A DNA stretch of 64,000 nt, from the NCBI GenBank assembly GCA_015680685.1, contig MNCI01004747.1:163329-227328 (forward strand), read 5' to 3'. The DNA comes from Gnetum montanum. Taxonomy: Eukaryota > Streptophyta > Gnetopsida > Gnetales > Gnetaceae. Below the pieces are notes generated by a model. That model had not been told where the DNA came from, made no database searches, and worked only from the letters and a program-made list of their open reading frames with translations. Below are positions 1-11,650 of this stretch, one piece after another (the first letter of the stretch is position 1; the number at the start of each line of letters is the position of its first letter). A program made the position numbers and the translations under genes.

Positions 1-85
1 AATATTGCAGGGAAAGACGCGATATCGTGGCGGCCGCGATATCGCATACGTGATATCGCGGCACTGTGCATGTCGCGTCTCATCA
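1..85 (-). repeat. LTR fragment, GATATCGCG subfamily
   Basis: A partial LTR runs off the left edge. It has the same closely spaced GATATC/CGATATCG palindromes as the U3 of ATH-1 (23868-23990), and it ends in CATCA at 81-85, as those LTRs do. The bases after it are not the polypurine-side sequence found inside ATH-1, so this is either the outer edge of a 5' LTR or a solo LTR in minus orientation. CpG pairs are unusually well kept, and a GCGGCCGC palindrome lies at 30-37. Confidence 0.7.
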
Positions 86-1380
86 TTTACCAAAGGCTTC
101 TTCTTCCATTTATTTCAGTTCCACTTTTATGAGTGCATGAGAATTGCCCTTATGGTGTTGATGTTGATAAACTAATTTTCTATTTGTTCATTATTGTTTA
201 GCATTAGGTTGGTAGGCTTGAACTATCCTTTTAGTCAATTTATATTCCTCAGTTACTATGATTAATTTCTCTATCATTAGCACTAACTACAATAGCTAAG
301 CTATTGAATTTTTGAGCATTTGAACAATTTGTTCACATGGTATCTTAAACTGAGTTGTTTATATTAATGGAACAAGAAAGTAAATTCTAGATAAAATGGA
401 TCATCATAGACAAAAGTGATTTGAACTTGTTGTGGTACTTTCCATGTCTTTTTTTTTTTATCCAACCTCTCTCTACATTTCTAGTTTAATTTGGATTTTC
501 TGATTCTGAGAAGAAGTAATATTAATAATTAATGATGTATGTGCTTTTAATGATATAATCATGATGTTATGATATATCATGAATTACTATTATAGCAATC
601 CTAGATGCTTACTAATACTTCTAAACATCTAATGCTTTTCCTAGTAATGATACTAAATAATGAGTAGTGAACATGTGCCACACAGAACTATGAGTCTACC
701 AGCATATACATCGAACCTATCATAATTCGTGGATAGGATAGATCATGGGTCACTATCTTCTCAATTACATTCATAATGAGTATTTAATATATGATTAAAC
801 ATAATTAGACTATATGATTGATGATATTGTTTGGCGTAGTTTACTAAAAATTTTTTTTAACTACAACTAACTACTAATGTGATTGAAAGTTACTTCCAAA
901 AAAATGAGTACTTACTTTGTTAACCCACCATTACACTCTTAGATTCACATATTAACCATTTCATAACCAAGCTAATTAATTATTAGGTGAACTAAGCTAG
1001 CTAGTCACTAGGCAACTATGTTAAATGTATTTAGCACTCGAGATCTCAACATACTTATTTTTCTTTTATTAATGTAATGAACAATGTAAATGAAAATATT
1101 ATATAACATTACTAATTGATTACAATAAAGTAAATGCAAAAAATGTAAATCTAGTATATGTCAAATTACTACAATATTAATGAATTAATCTTAATCTTTA
1201 TGCATGTCACCTCTAGAATTTTCCTTAATAAAATTGAAGCTTTATTTATTTTTATAGATCATTTTACCATCTCTCTAGAAGCTTCTTTTTAAAAAATTTT
1301 GAGCATTTTTTAAATTCATCACTGCAACAAAAATTTTAATGCTCCATTTTTGTAGCAACAATTTTCTTTCATGATACCCC
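86..1380. other. No gene seen; AT-rich intergenic DNA
   Basis: AT-rich sequence with homopolymer runs. No ORF above background, no LTR pair, and no RNA gene that I can recognise. Confidence 0.6.
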
Positions 1381-1399
1381 AAGTAACATGTTCGATTCT

Positions 1400-2720
1400 A
1401 GTAGGCAAGGCTAAGTTATGGATAAAATAATTCAATAAAAGGTAAGCTTCTAACCACTTTTCTAGCTTTCTTTTAGGCTTCTTTGCAATGAAGAAGGCAA
1501 TATTAGACTAGTGCATGTTGGTGAGTTCTAAATAGTGGATGAGATATTTGATCACCAACTCTTTTAATTTGAGTTCTAGGCTTCCAATACCATCCACAAA
1601 GTTGATGACATCTCTCCACATGGATAGGTTGGGATGATGGGTGATGTTTTCCAATTTGGCCTTAACCATCTTCAAAGCTTTCGCGTTAAGCTCCTTCTAT
1701 TGGACAATGTGATTAACTTAATCTCTATAAAGGTTTTTGATATTCTCTAATCTCTTATACATACTTTTCAAGGTTGAAATCTTCAAAATTTTTTGTTATA
1801 AAATAAAGCACACTTTTTGTATTAAGAAGTTGTGATTCTCTCTTGAAAACTTAGTTATCTCCAAGTTTTCCTTGGTCAATGTTTGTTTGATATGTTGGAT
1901 ATAGGCTTGAAATGCATCTTGTACGTTTTTTTGCCACCTCCAACCTTCTACTAGATAAAAAATGCTGCTTTTCTCAGAAACCCTCTTTTTGAGGCTTTAA
2001 TATTTTTCTTAGGCCTTAGATTCTTTCCAAAAAAATATGTTTTTTGATGTTAAGGGCTTCTTGAACAACATCTTCTAATCATGCATTTTTTTTCCCTTTT
2101 CAAATTAATCAATCTTTTAGTTCAATATAGTGGCTAAACTTGTTGAGCTCCACCTTAGATTAATGTCATCCAATAATCTAACAAGGTTTATGGATATAAT
2201 AAAATTTTAGCCTCAATTTTAGTTTTAGTTTCTAATAGAATATTAATGATTTATGCATTGCCTCTCACTTCTAATAAATGTATAGCATATGGAACTTAAG
2301 TTTTGACCTTGAATTGATGTAACAAGAATTATTTTTAATGTTTTTAAATTTTCTTCACAACTTGTTTATCAAGAGCTAAATACCAAACTACATAGCTATA
2401 AAGTTAAAAAGCCTTATGCCTAATTGATTTACTTTAATAACATAATTTTGAGATGTTACTATTTAGTCCATTTTTTTAATTCATTAATAAAAATGGTAAA
2501 TAATGTGTAAGAGGACAACCTTGTTTTTCTTCTATATTATTATAAAAGTTGAAGAGGAGAGGTGTTTGGACCTCTAGAAAAAAGTATTATATAGAAAAAT
2601 TCCATGTATAATCATAGAGGAGTACCAAAGAGAGATGAAACTCGAACACGACATAAAAGAAAAAGCCCAATGATTTTAGAATGCTTTTTCAAGTTTTCAT
2701 CCATATAATCAATTGTAAAA
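1400..2720 (-). pseudogene. Possible non-LTR reverse transcriptase remnant
   Basis: On the minus strand, around 2500-2540, the translation includes KQGCPLT, which resembles the RQGCPLSP-type block of LINE reverse transcriptases. About 100 nt further along, near 2400, comes a degenerate hydrophobic stretch where a YADD box would be expected. The rest (down to about 1400) gives helical, coiled-coil-like translations without a family signature. Every frame is broken. It could be a very old LINE of the same kind as the one at 6045-8186, or an unrelated decayed element. Confidence 0.35.
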
Positions 2721-4160
2721 AACCTTCCATGTAGGTTAAGAAAAGACTTAAACCTTACCCTCTTTCAGAAACACCCACTTAGGTCTTCACTTCCTACTAA
2801 AGGATTGCTATAAACAAAAACAAAAGTAAAACTAACATAAAAGATGAAAAAATACAAATATAAAATAAAAAGAATACGCAGACAAAAAAGATAAAAAAAT
2901 ACAAATATAAACATAAATACAAGACAATATATTGAGGGTTACAGTAGAAGGTTGAGCTGTTAATTGATATCATATTGAGCTATCAAAGAGAGAATATTAG
3001 CTAAAGAACCTTTGCAATGAACCACACTATATTGAAATTCCAAATGGCATAAAGAATAAGAAGATGAAACTAACTCCAACTATGTAGCAAAAATCATTGA
3101 ATTTGAAGAATATCACTAGTTAAAACTTTATCTCTTAATTTGTAAAAGTCAAAGATCTTAAAGTTTATTCATCTGTTATTTTGAAAATTATTTCTCTATA
3201 TAACTTTTTGAATAGCATTAGGTAAACTAGGACTAACCTCAACTTTATAGGCTTTTCTATAATTTGTAACTACATGAAATACTTACATAAAGTCAACCAA
3301 GCAAATAAATATCTTCCATTATTTTTGTTTCCTTGTTTAGTGCAGTATTTAAGAGTAACCTATTGGCCTAGTGTAGAGTGATGTTTTTTTCCCCAATTTT
3401 TCTTATAAGACCATATGCAAATTATTTTCTTTTACCTAACATCCCCTTTGGTATCTAGCAATTTTGCAAACAAGTTATTCATTATGATCATGATCCATCC
3501 TTTTTATTCTAGTTCTTTTAAAAAGAATAGATAAGAAAATAGCTCTACTAATCATCTAGTCCCTTCTTTCACTATTTTTAAAATCTATCTAAACTAGTTG
3601 TCCACCTACATCAATCATACCTATTTTTTTTCCAACTCTATCAAAATTAATTTTAATCTTGCTTGGCATACTACATGTAAATAAATTTTGTCCGCTCAAT
3701 ATTCTAATCTTTTGTATAAGGATAATACTCAGCAATTTCACAAATAAATTATTCATCCTAATTAATCTTTTCTAAATTTGATCTGTCTCCCATCTCCCAT
3801 CTAAAAAAATAAAGAAAAAAACCTTTTCTAAGTATCCGTTGTTGTCCATTAAAAGCATCTTTAAGCCCTCCATTCAGCATTTCCAGGTCTATATAATTTG
3901 TCTACCCTATCAATCATGCACTTTATTTTACAAGTCTCTATAAAATCATGGAAATTAATTGTAATCCTTATATACATTTGTACAAGATAAATAGATAATG
4001 TAGCATATATAAAGACCGTTAGTTACATCTATTATAAAATCGTTACTGCTTATGATCCTCTATTATTCTAGACTTTGCGCTGAATCCTCTGAATATAAAG
4101 CCGGCCATTGCAAAGATAATTATTATCAATTGACTTTTCATAAATAGATCAATCTTAAAC
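2721..4160. other. No gene seen
   Basis: AT-rich DNA with A-rich stretches (2810-2930). No coding or structural signature recognised. The right end is the 3' flank of the VQ gene. Confidence 0.5.
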
Positions 4161-4166
4161 ACCTAT

Positions 4167-4200
4167 TGATACAAAGTATAAATGCCTGCACTTTGTATCA
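4167..4200. repeat. 11-bp perfect inverted repeat (hairpin) 3' of the VQ gene
   Basis: TGATACAAAGT at 4167-4177 is exactly complementary to ACTTTGTATCA at 4190-4200, with a 12-nt spacer. It lies about 140 bp past the stop codon of the minus-strand VQ gene, so it may fall in the 3' UTR. It could form a stem-loop in the transcript, or be the trace of a small inverted-repeat insertion. Confidence 0.7.
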
Positions 4201-4339
4201 ACGCCTGCACTGCCAAACTGGAGCTCACAGAACCAAAGCACCGTGGGATTTGTATGCAGCATGGAGCCATGGCTATAAAACACAATTTCCGTGGCAATGC
4301 CAATTTCAAAAGATGGCTCCATGAAAAGGACCCAGCAAT

Positions 4340-4765
4340 TCACATCGCTTCACTTAAGAAGAAATTGTCCCAACAAAACAGTTCCTCCACAGTGAAAGGC
4401 AAATCTTGCTTAGCTGCAACACCGGGGTCATCCGTTGCCCAGGAATCCATGTAAGTTTCAGGGCCACATTCATCTCCTATCAGTCCTATGTCGTGGGCAT
4501 GGCCTGCACGAGTATATCCAGTAAGACTCTGCACAACTTTCTTGAAATGTGAAGGATTCCTCAACACTATGACTTTGTCCGGACTCTCGAAAACTATTTT
4601 GGGCACAATCTTCTTCCTCTCTGCAGCAGCCGCTGACTGCTCAGAAATTGATAGCACAGAAGAAACCTTTGGCCCTTTTGCTCTGCGGCTATTTCCCGCA
4701 ATCTTCTTTTTCATCTTCATCTTTCTTCTTCGTCGCTTTTTCCTTTTCCAGTCATCAGAATCCAT
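4340..4765 (-). CDS. VQ-motif transcriptional co-regulator, 141 aa
   Basis: An intact single-exon ORF starts at MDSDDW and ends SEAM-stop. Residues 74-83 read FKKVVQSLTG and match the plant VQ signature FxxxVQxLTG. Residues 7-21 are almost all Lys/Arg, a strong nuclear-localisation signal. Alanine- and serine-rich spacers follow, and the C-terminus is acidic and aromatic (ELFCWDNFF). VQ proteins are small, usually intronless, plant-specific nuclear proteins that bind WRKY factors and tune defence, jasmonate and growth responses; a length of 141 aa is typical. The ORF keeps many CpG pairs, unlike the transposons around it, which suggests an unmethylated, selected gene. The ATG at 4765 is the first in frame with the basic N-terminus. 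The exact subfamily cannot be fixed by eye. The family call is firm; expression is unknown. Confidence 0.88.
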   Translation of the reverse strand: MDSDDWKRKKRRRRKMKMKKKIAGNSRRAKGPKVSSVLSISEQSAAAAERKKIVPKIVFESPDKVIVLRNPSHFKKVVQSLTGYTRAGHAHDIGLIGDECGPETYMDSWATDDPGVAAKQDLPFTVEELFCWDNFFLSEAM

Positions 4766-5985
4766 TTATTGAGTTGGTGTGCAAAATGTCAAAAGGCTGA
4801 CATAACATGATTAAGAATAAATTGATTATTAAACGATATGGACAAGAATATTCTATCACTGATTACGCAATTCCTAATTAGGGGATGAAGTTCGGCATTG
4901 ATGCCAGGGCATCCGTTGTTACGATTCGACAAAATGGTGCCTAGTACGGCCAATATGATAAGAACAAGTGTATTAACTATTAAGTTAATGTTGATCCTCT
5001 AAAACAGCCCGCGGAGTATGGAATCTTGGTCGTGGCTGGAATCAACGATTTTTTTAAGATGAAAATTGAAAATATTAATTCACTGCTAAATAAAGAAATA
5101 CCGGACCAAACTCACAGACGCGACGCAGCAACTCGTACCGCTACCGCGTTGTGCAATCTTTCGGAAATTCGAAAGGCCGGGATTCTATACTTTGAAATTA
5201 AAATTAAAATTAAAATTGATAGCCTCCCTCGAACTCCAAGCGTAGGGCTATAGCTGCTGATTGACTTTAGTAGGTATCGTCGGCCATTATCAATTTAAAA
5301 TTTCTAGCATAAGCCTGCTCTCGCAACATGCGTGCATGTTCTTTTCTTACTGTAATAAAGTGGTCCATGCATTTAGTTTTTTAGAATGAGGAAAACAAAT
5401 TATTCAGCTTATTTATTAGGGATAGATTTTGAAAACTGTCGGTTTGGTTTTGGAAAATATTTAAATATTTTCTCCGTAATTTATTTGTATCACAGCAATA
5501 CGGAAAGCCAATCAACTAAGTATTGCATAGCAGCTAGAGACAGGCAACAGGACTGTGACAGCACGAGCTATGGTAGCACAGCGCTATAAAATTACATTAC
5601 AGAAAAATAAAACAAACGTGAAAAGTTATCGAAGCAGGCAACAATGCAATACAGCGCCGAGCACCAAAGCAAGTTGCAAGAAATTAGGTTGCCGAGTAAC
5701 AATCATGCAAGAGTCTTACCTTTCCTTTTATTTTTTATATCTTCAGAAATATGGCAGTGATTGAATAGCGTTGGCTGACTTTTCTTTTTAATTTTCGAAA
5801 TTCTTTTAATATATTTTTATGAAAATTAGATGTATTTCAGGTAGAATGATGAAACGCGTAGAAGGATTCTGGACAGGAAAAGTCTATCGCGAATCGTATA
5901 ATCTTTTAATTGTAAAAAATGAAACTGCCACTCGGTTGCGTTCAAAGCCTTCCTCGTTTGCCTCAAGAATTTAAATCTGCTACCA
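4766..5985. other. Upstream region of the VQ gene; CpG-retaining, no second gene recognised
   Basis: This should hold the promoter of the minus-strand VQ gene. CpG pairs are dense at about 5110-5160, unlike the surrounding repeats. A TTGACT sequence (W-box type, TTGACY) lies near 5262. A short AAAATT-type microsatellite sits at about 5192-5217. Several 60-75-codon ORFs occur on the plus strand (5026-5253, 5386-5589, 5555-5764), but I recognise none of them. No clear TATA box was found. Confidence 0.45.
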
Positions 5986-6044
5986 AAAAAAGTTTTGATA
6001 AATTTTGCCCCTTCTATACCAAAAATTGAACCAGGTGCCCTGAG

Positions 6045-8186
6045 ATTCTTGAAATGAAATGAAATAAAGCTTTATTATTGGACAGATATTTGATGAAAAA
6101 TAAAAATAGACTCTACAAATTGACCAAACATCAATGGGGTATAAAAACAAATCACCCAGGCTTTTTGCTATAACATTATAATGCTGTTTCAAATGCATAT
6201 TGATAGCACAAGAAAGAAATACATGTGACTCAATCATTTTCAGGGGAGTTGAATGCATCTTCTACTTTCAATTCTAAGATTATATGAACTTCGGTGAAGT
6301 TTGTTCATAGTATTTTAATACATAATGGGAATAGCAGCTTAGATATAGTATTCTGATACTTAATGTGGTGTAAATAAAATTGCCTCTTGCATTCTACATT
6401 AGCCCACATTTGTGTTAAAACTTTTTGCTTGACTAGTTGGCAAATATGCCTAGGATTTCCTCAATCATTTCTCAACCATTGGATCCCCTAAAAATACCAA
6501 CCATAGTCTCGTGAATCCTCAAGAACTGCTTTAGAGAATTTGTCAAGCATACAAGCTATGAGGGTATGTAATGAATTGGCACAAGGCTTCTATTTCTAAA
6601 AGTAATAAGTCACATTCACATAATAACATTGAGTAAGGTGTTTGAATCTTCACCTTAAACTCATTGAAAAGATATAGTAGGATAGATGATAGTCTGAAAA
6701 ATTTATTTTTTGACCTTCCAAGCTCAAAGGCCTAAATCCTTGCATTTGTTTTTGAAAGCATACAGAGCCTTGAAACCTCCTTCCATTTTTTCTTTGATGC
6801 ACTTCCCCAACATGTAATTTTTCATAGAAATGAGATCCAAATATTTAACAAAATTACTATTTGCATAGTGGTACCTCCAAAATGAAAGTTATAACAGTTG
6901 TTTCTTGTACCTCAGTTGATCAATTTGGTTTTATCTACATTCACTTGAAGACCAAATGAACAACAATAATTTTATAAAATTTGCAACATATTTTGCATAC
7001 CTTTTGTAGTAGTGGGGATCAAGGTAGCATCATCTACATATAAAAGAAGATCCATTGCTCGGGATACAATTTTGATAACATGATTATCTTGCCTATCACA
7101 CAACTATTCCTATATTTCATCAATAAAGATACCAAGAGAGTTGGAGAAATTGGACAACCATACTTAACTCCAATTTTCTTTGGAATTGAAATTTCTTCTT
7201 TGAATTCTTATATGTAATTTTAATAATTACATTCTCATACAATCTTTGAGTTACTGTAATCAAATGTGAAGGAAGGCCAATTTTATGCAAGTGCAACCAT
7301 AGTTTTGTATGAATTGCTAAATCATATGCTTTTGCAAAATCAATAAAAAATAAAATAAAAATTTATTAGGTATTTTTGCAAACTCTATGTAGTGTCTAAG
7401 GTAACTAAGTGATCAATAATAGAGTGATTTTTTCTAAAACCAACTTAATATCTTACCTTGACTTGGTTACCTTTAGCTCATAAAGATTCTCTTTTCTAGC
7501 AAAGTGCCCAACAACTTAGCAAAAATATTACTCACAACAATCAATTGATAATTGTTCAAATTATTTTATCCATCTTTTTATATAATAAGATAGCTTTACT
7601 AGTTTTCCAATGTTGATTTAATCCTTGCTCCATTGTTAAATTTAATTTGTGTCAAACTTCTCTATGAATAGCAGATCTTGCCCATTTCAATAATTCTACA
7701 TATAAACCATTTGAATCTATAGCTTTGTCATATGTTAGCTTTTCACAATATTGTATGAATTTCTCAAGAGTAAATTGAAGAGGTCCTTGTTGTACAATAG
7801 TAGTAGAATTATCATCTTGTCCTATAAATAGCTTATTATAAAATGAGAAAATATCTTGAAAAGAAAAATTAAATGATGAAAAGGCTTTATAAGAAAAACA
7901 TTGTTAAAATTGTCTAGGTTCTATTTTAATGGTGCAAGCATAATATTCCTGTTTTTTCCTAATAAATTTCCTTCTCTTGGTTCTAATCAAGCATCTATAT
8001 GATTTAACTAACTTTGTTTGTGATTCTTATTTGCATTCCTAATATTCTGCCTAGCTTGCATGAAATCCTCATCAAACCAAGTCTTTAGAGTACCTTGTTG
8101 TTGTAAACGCATAACTTGCTTAGCTACTGTAAGCAAGATTTGTTCAAGCTACTTATGTCATTATTCAAAAGCTTATTTGTTATTAT
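6045..8186 (-). pseudogene. LINE 3' half: reverse transcriptase, broken
   Basis: Minus-strand frames show the blocks of a non-LTR RT in order. First is a WFDEDF...R linker (about 8060-8090). Then FRKNHSIIDHLVTL (about 7420), FIDFAKAYD with the catalytic Asp (about 7340), KYGCPISPTLL (about 7150) and the active-site box LLLYVDDATLI (about 7050), followed by FGLQVNVDKTKL. The minus-strand 3' end near 6045-6080 carries AATAAAGC and short ATTTC repeats, like a LINE tail. Frameshifts and stops are scattered, so it is dead. It continues as the endonuclease half at 15235-16560; TAT-F inserted between the two. The YVDD box and the general layout show a LINE, but the clade is not settled. Confidence 0.8.
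8182..8186. repeat. Target-site duplication ATTAT, left copy of TAT-F
   Basis: ATTAT directly precedes the 5' LTR and recurs directly after the 3' LTR at 15230-15234. Five base pairs is the usual Ty3/gypsy duplication length. Confidence 0.75.
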
Positions 8187-9290
8187 TGATGTCAACACTC
8201 CCATGCTCTCATGGGGCCATGATTATCAATGTCTCTCTCTCTCTCTCTCTCATAATAACCACAATAAAAAATCATGCAAGTAGTGGGCATTTAAACTACC
8301 GGGTGGTGATCATTAATGGTGGCAGTTATGGACATTAGTGATAGATGTTTTAGAAGTTATGGACATTAGTGGCAGATGTTTCGAAAGTTATGAACATAGT
8401 GGGAACTTAAATTGGAGAACGTGGGTGTTATTACACAAGAAGTGGTGGTAGTTTTTGTAGCCGTTACATGAAACATGGGCATCATTATGGATGGCCACAG
8501 TAGCTATAAAACTAGGGGGGAAGGACTCTTGGGAAGGGTCTTGAAAAAGGCTTTACCTATCAGTCTGGAGGGGCATCTTCCTCTCCACTAAGCAATAGTT
8601 TCCTCCTTTCCTTTTTTCTTTTATAGGCTTCTAGCTAATCTTCGAGGAGGATCCAAAGTAGGAGATAGAGGCTCAAAATTGGATCCTTGTGGGTCTTCTT
8701 GGTGATGGCAGGAGGGTTCTCTCTCTCTTCTTTCTATTTGCAACAATGTAGATAGCACAGCCTGTGTGCAAGATGTGAGATATGTAATTTTCTTTGGGTT
8801 GGCAGCTTGTCTCAGTGGTGTAGACATGGGTGGATGACCTTCTGCTTTATGGTGGTGCACAAAAAGTGGTAGATAGTGGTTGGGTTTAAGGACCATAGTT
8901 GCTACCCTGTGTGGACTATGGTGGGAAGTTTCTCTTTCTCTCTTTCTCTCTTTCTCCCTCGCTTGTGGCGATTGTGGTCTTCCTACCTAGCAGTGGATAC
9001 CATCGGTAGTCACGGATCAGCAACGTTAGCGAGATTAGGAAAAATTCATTTCTTTTAGTTACTTATTGTATTCTCAACTTTGGGAAAATTATTCAATTTA
9101 AGTTTAGATTCATTCAATTTAAATTTTGATTTCTTTGGTTTGGTTTACTATTTTCAAAAAGCCACATAGCCCTCTTTACCTGAGACTATTCCCAGGTTTC
9201 CGTACCCATACAGGACCTACCCTAGGCAATAGTCTCCTAAAATGAGTTTTCTTTCTTAGTGTTGGTGCGACCAAAATTTATACATCAACA
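8187..9290 (+). repeat. 5' LTR of TAT-F
   Basis: 1,104 bp, beginning TGATGTCAACACTCCCATG and ending CATCAACA. It aligns along its length with 14134-15229. A CT microsatellite lies at about 8228-8250 and a TATAAA box at 8505-8510, followed by the R/U5 region. The short ORFs inside are not genes. Confidence 0.9.
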
Positions 9291-9296
9291 CCTTTT

Positions 9297-9314
9297 TGGC
9301 ACTAAAAGGAGGGC
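9297..9314 (+). promoter_or_regulatory. Primer binding site of TAT-F
   Basis: TGGCACTAAAAGGAGGGC lies 6 nt past the 5' LTR. It resembles the TGGCGCTAGAAGGAGG-type PBS that I recall from plant Tat-lineage elements, with CpG and other decay. TAT-E has a related site (37389-37406). The tRNA identity was not determined. Confidence 0.6.
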
Positions 9315-10053
9315 ATTTCTCCCGCCTTTTGTTTATCAGATTTTCTTACATTTTTCTAGCTGTTGTTATTCCATTTTCTAAAATAGTTATTTTCTGTCCT
9401 TTTTCAGTCCCTATTCTATTTCCCAAAAATTTCATTTTCCTTATTTCAAACTTTTTTTTATTTAAAATTCCTATTTTCAACCATTGTATTGAAAAACCAT
9501 TTTTAAAGAATTTTCGAGCCTTTCGTTTCTTGTTCTCAAAAGTTCGTTTCTTGAAAACTTTTGGGTTTCATCACCCATTTTTCTTTAATCTTTTTTTTTT
9601 TTTTAAAAAAAAACCCTCATTTCTCAATCCCATTTTCGAATTTGTGTTTGGGCGGTCCTTATCTTAGTCCTGGGATAGGTAAGGTGGTTTTATTTAATCA
9701 TTAAATTTTAAATTTATTTTTCTAAAATCTTGCATTTTACTATTTCCCCTTTTAATTTTATGAGTATTACAATTTTATACATTTATTTTTCTTTTCAAAA
9801 AAATATATATCCTTTTTAAAAATATATATATATATCATATTTTAGTGTTTTTTTTATCAAAAAATTTATTATTTCAATATTTTCTTTTATTTTATGAAAT
9901 TTTATAGTTTTATTCTAATAATTATATTTTATACTTTTGTTTTATGAGTGAACTTTCCTTTGCACCTAGTCGACCAACTACTCATCTCTTTGCATTAAGA
10001 AAACAACAAGCCTCACATTTTCCAAATTTTATTCTTAGGAAAATCTAGACTAG
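9315..10053 (+). other. TAT-F leader, T-rich, no gene
   Basis: Untranslated leader between PBS and gag. It contains a poly-T/poly-A stretch at about 9586-9612 and AT-rich low-complexity DNA. The 123-codon ORF at 9296-9667 is rich in Phe because of T-tracts and is not a credible gene. Confidence 0.6.
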
Positions 10054-11650
10054 GATGGAAACCAATCAATCCCCAGCTCCATTGGTCAGCAACCCCTTCA
10101 ACTTCACTAATTATCATGCTATCCCAAAATCACTTCAAAATATAAATTTTATTTTTCGATCCCACAACCCCTACTAGTGATGCTTGCCAACATATACAAT
10201 GTTTTGAAACTTTACTAGGCATCCACAACATTGTCCAAAACGATGTGACATGTAGGATGTTTGTGACAACATTTTGAACCAAAGCAACCCAATGGTTCTT
10301 AATGCTTCCAAATGCTTCCATTAACTCATGGCAGGAGTTCAAAAGTAAGTTTTTAATTCAATTTGACAAATTAACTAGCCCTGCCATAACATCAAGTAGC
10401 TTCACAAGCTTAAGAAAGCTACATGGGGAAAAATGTTAGGGATTATAACCTTAGATTCCTTTACCAATTAGCCTGTGTGCCAAGCAAGATGCGTCCACAA
10501 CCCGATGGCATCCTTAACTTTTACCTCTCTACCATTGATCCATTCTTTGCCTATGCCATTAAATATAATTCAAACATAATAGAAATATAGGGAGTAATGG
10601 CTAAAGCCATGGAGCTAGAACAAATCACCCTTATGAACAACATTCAAACCTAGTTTGGGATGATGAGCATTAACAATCCTATGCAACATAGTCCTTTACC
10701 TCTACCTACTTTTTCAATGACCAATACTATGTTCCAAACTCCTGTTCCCTTTCAAATGACTCAACCTACAAATAGTTATTTTCAAGGTCCCACATCTTCT
10801 CTGTTCCTACAATCTAATACTAGTTTGAATGAGGATCAATCGAAGGCCTTAATTTAGTCCATCATAAACCTAAACAAGGTATCTAATCTTGTTGAACCCA
10901 CAACTCAAGCTCAAGATCAAACAGCCTAGATATTAACTTTTCTTTAAAAACTTTCAAATGAAGTAGTTGAATTAAAGAGAAACAACAACAAAGATCCTAT
11001 ACAACTAGAAAAGCCTAGTTTATCAGTCAATGACGATTATTGTCACCTCCATAATACTAGGCAACATTCTGAGAGGACTTATCCTCAATTCTTGGCATTG
11101 TATGGTGATCATAGCCAAGGTCAACAAAATGAAAAACCCCCTATTATGGTCCTTATTGTACCCCATGAAACTGAGAATGAGGAAGTGCCTTCATTTGAAC
11201 AAGTCATGGTAAGCGACCCTAATCCACATAACACTTGCTATTGTAAACTTAGTGACATCATGAACAACACATAGCAACAAACTAGGAATGACCCTTACAC
11301 TCCTCCAAATAGAAGAGCTCCTAGTCAAAGTAACACAAATACACAAACTGGGTCATCCCAAAAAAACACCCCATAATGACCAAATCCACATTCTATACTT
11401 AGAAGAACTCCACCTCAACTAGAAGTCAAAAAAGTACATAAGACTTATGATCTAGTTGAAGATTTGAAGAAAATTAAATCTAACATCTCAATGTATGACC
11501 TTTTACAATTTAATGAAATGAAAGAGGTGATACAAAATGTAGTTCATACACCTAAAACCAGAAAAGAAAATCCTCAATCCTCGAAAGGCAAGTTCACTTC
11601 ATTGAAAGTCCTAACACATTATCAATACAAAATGAAAACAATTCCATGAT
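10054..11650 (+). pseudogene. TAT-F gag, broken by stops and frameshifts
   Basis: It starts METNQSPAPLVSNPFNF. A capsid-like region follows (about 10160-10620), including SWQEFKSKFLIQFDKL. A Pro/Thr/Gln-rich spacer then leads to a zinc-knuckle-like block CHLHNTRQHSERTYPQF (about 11040-11090), where the last Cys is not visible. Then comes YDLVEDLKKIKSNISMYDLLQF (about 11450-11510), a segment typical just before the protease of these plant gypsy elements. Gag forms the virus-like particle. Several in-frame stops are C-to-T type changes. Family assignment is by motif pattern only. Confidence 0.75.

Noticed and set aside
1-85. Possible cloning-vector sequence because of a NotI site (GCGGCCGC) and GATATC sites
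   Set aside because: The stretch matches U3 of ATH-1 in motif order and LTR end, so it is genomic LTR sequence.
4182-4772. Plus-strand ORFs of 90 and 94 codons opposite the VQ gene
   Set aside because: They overlap the VQ ORF on the other strand and their translations have no family features. They are shadows.
9296-9667. 123-codon plus-strand ORF rich in Phe and Ile
   Set aside because: T-rich leader of TAT-F between PBS and gag, not conserved and not protein-like.
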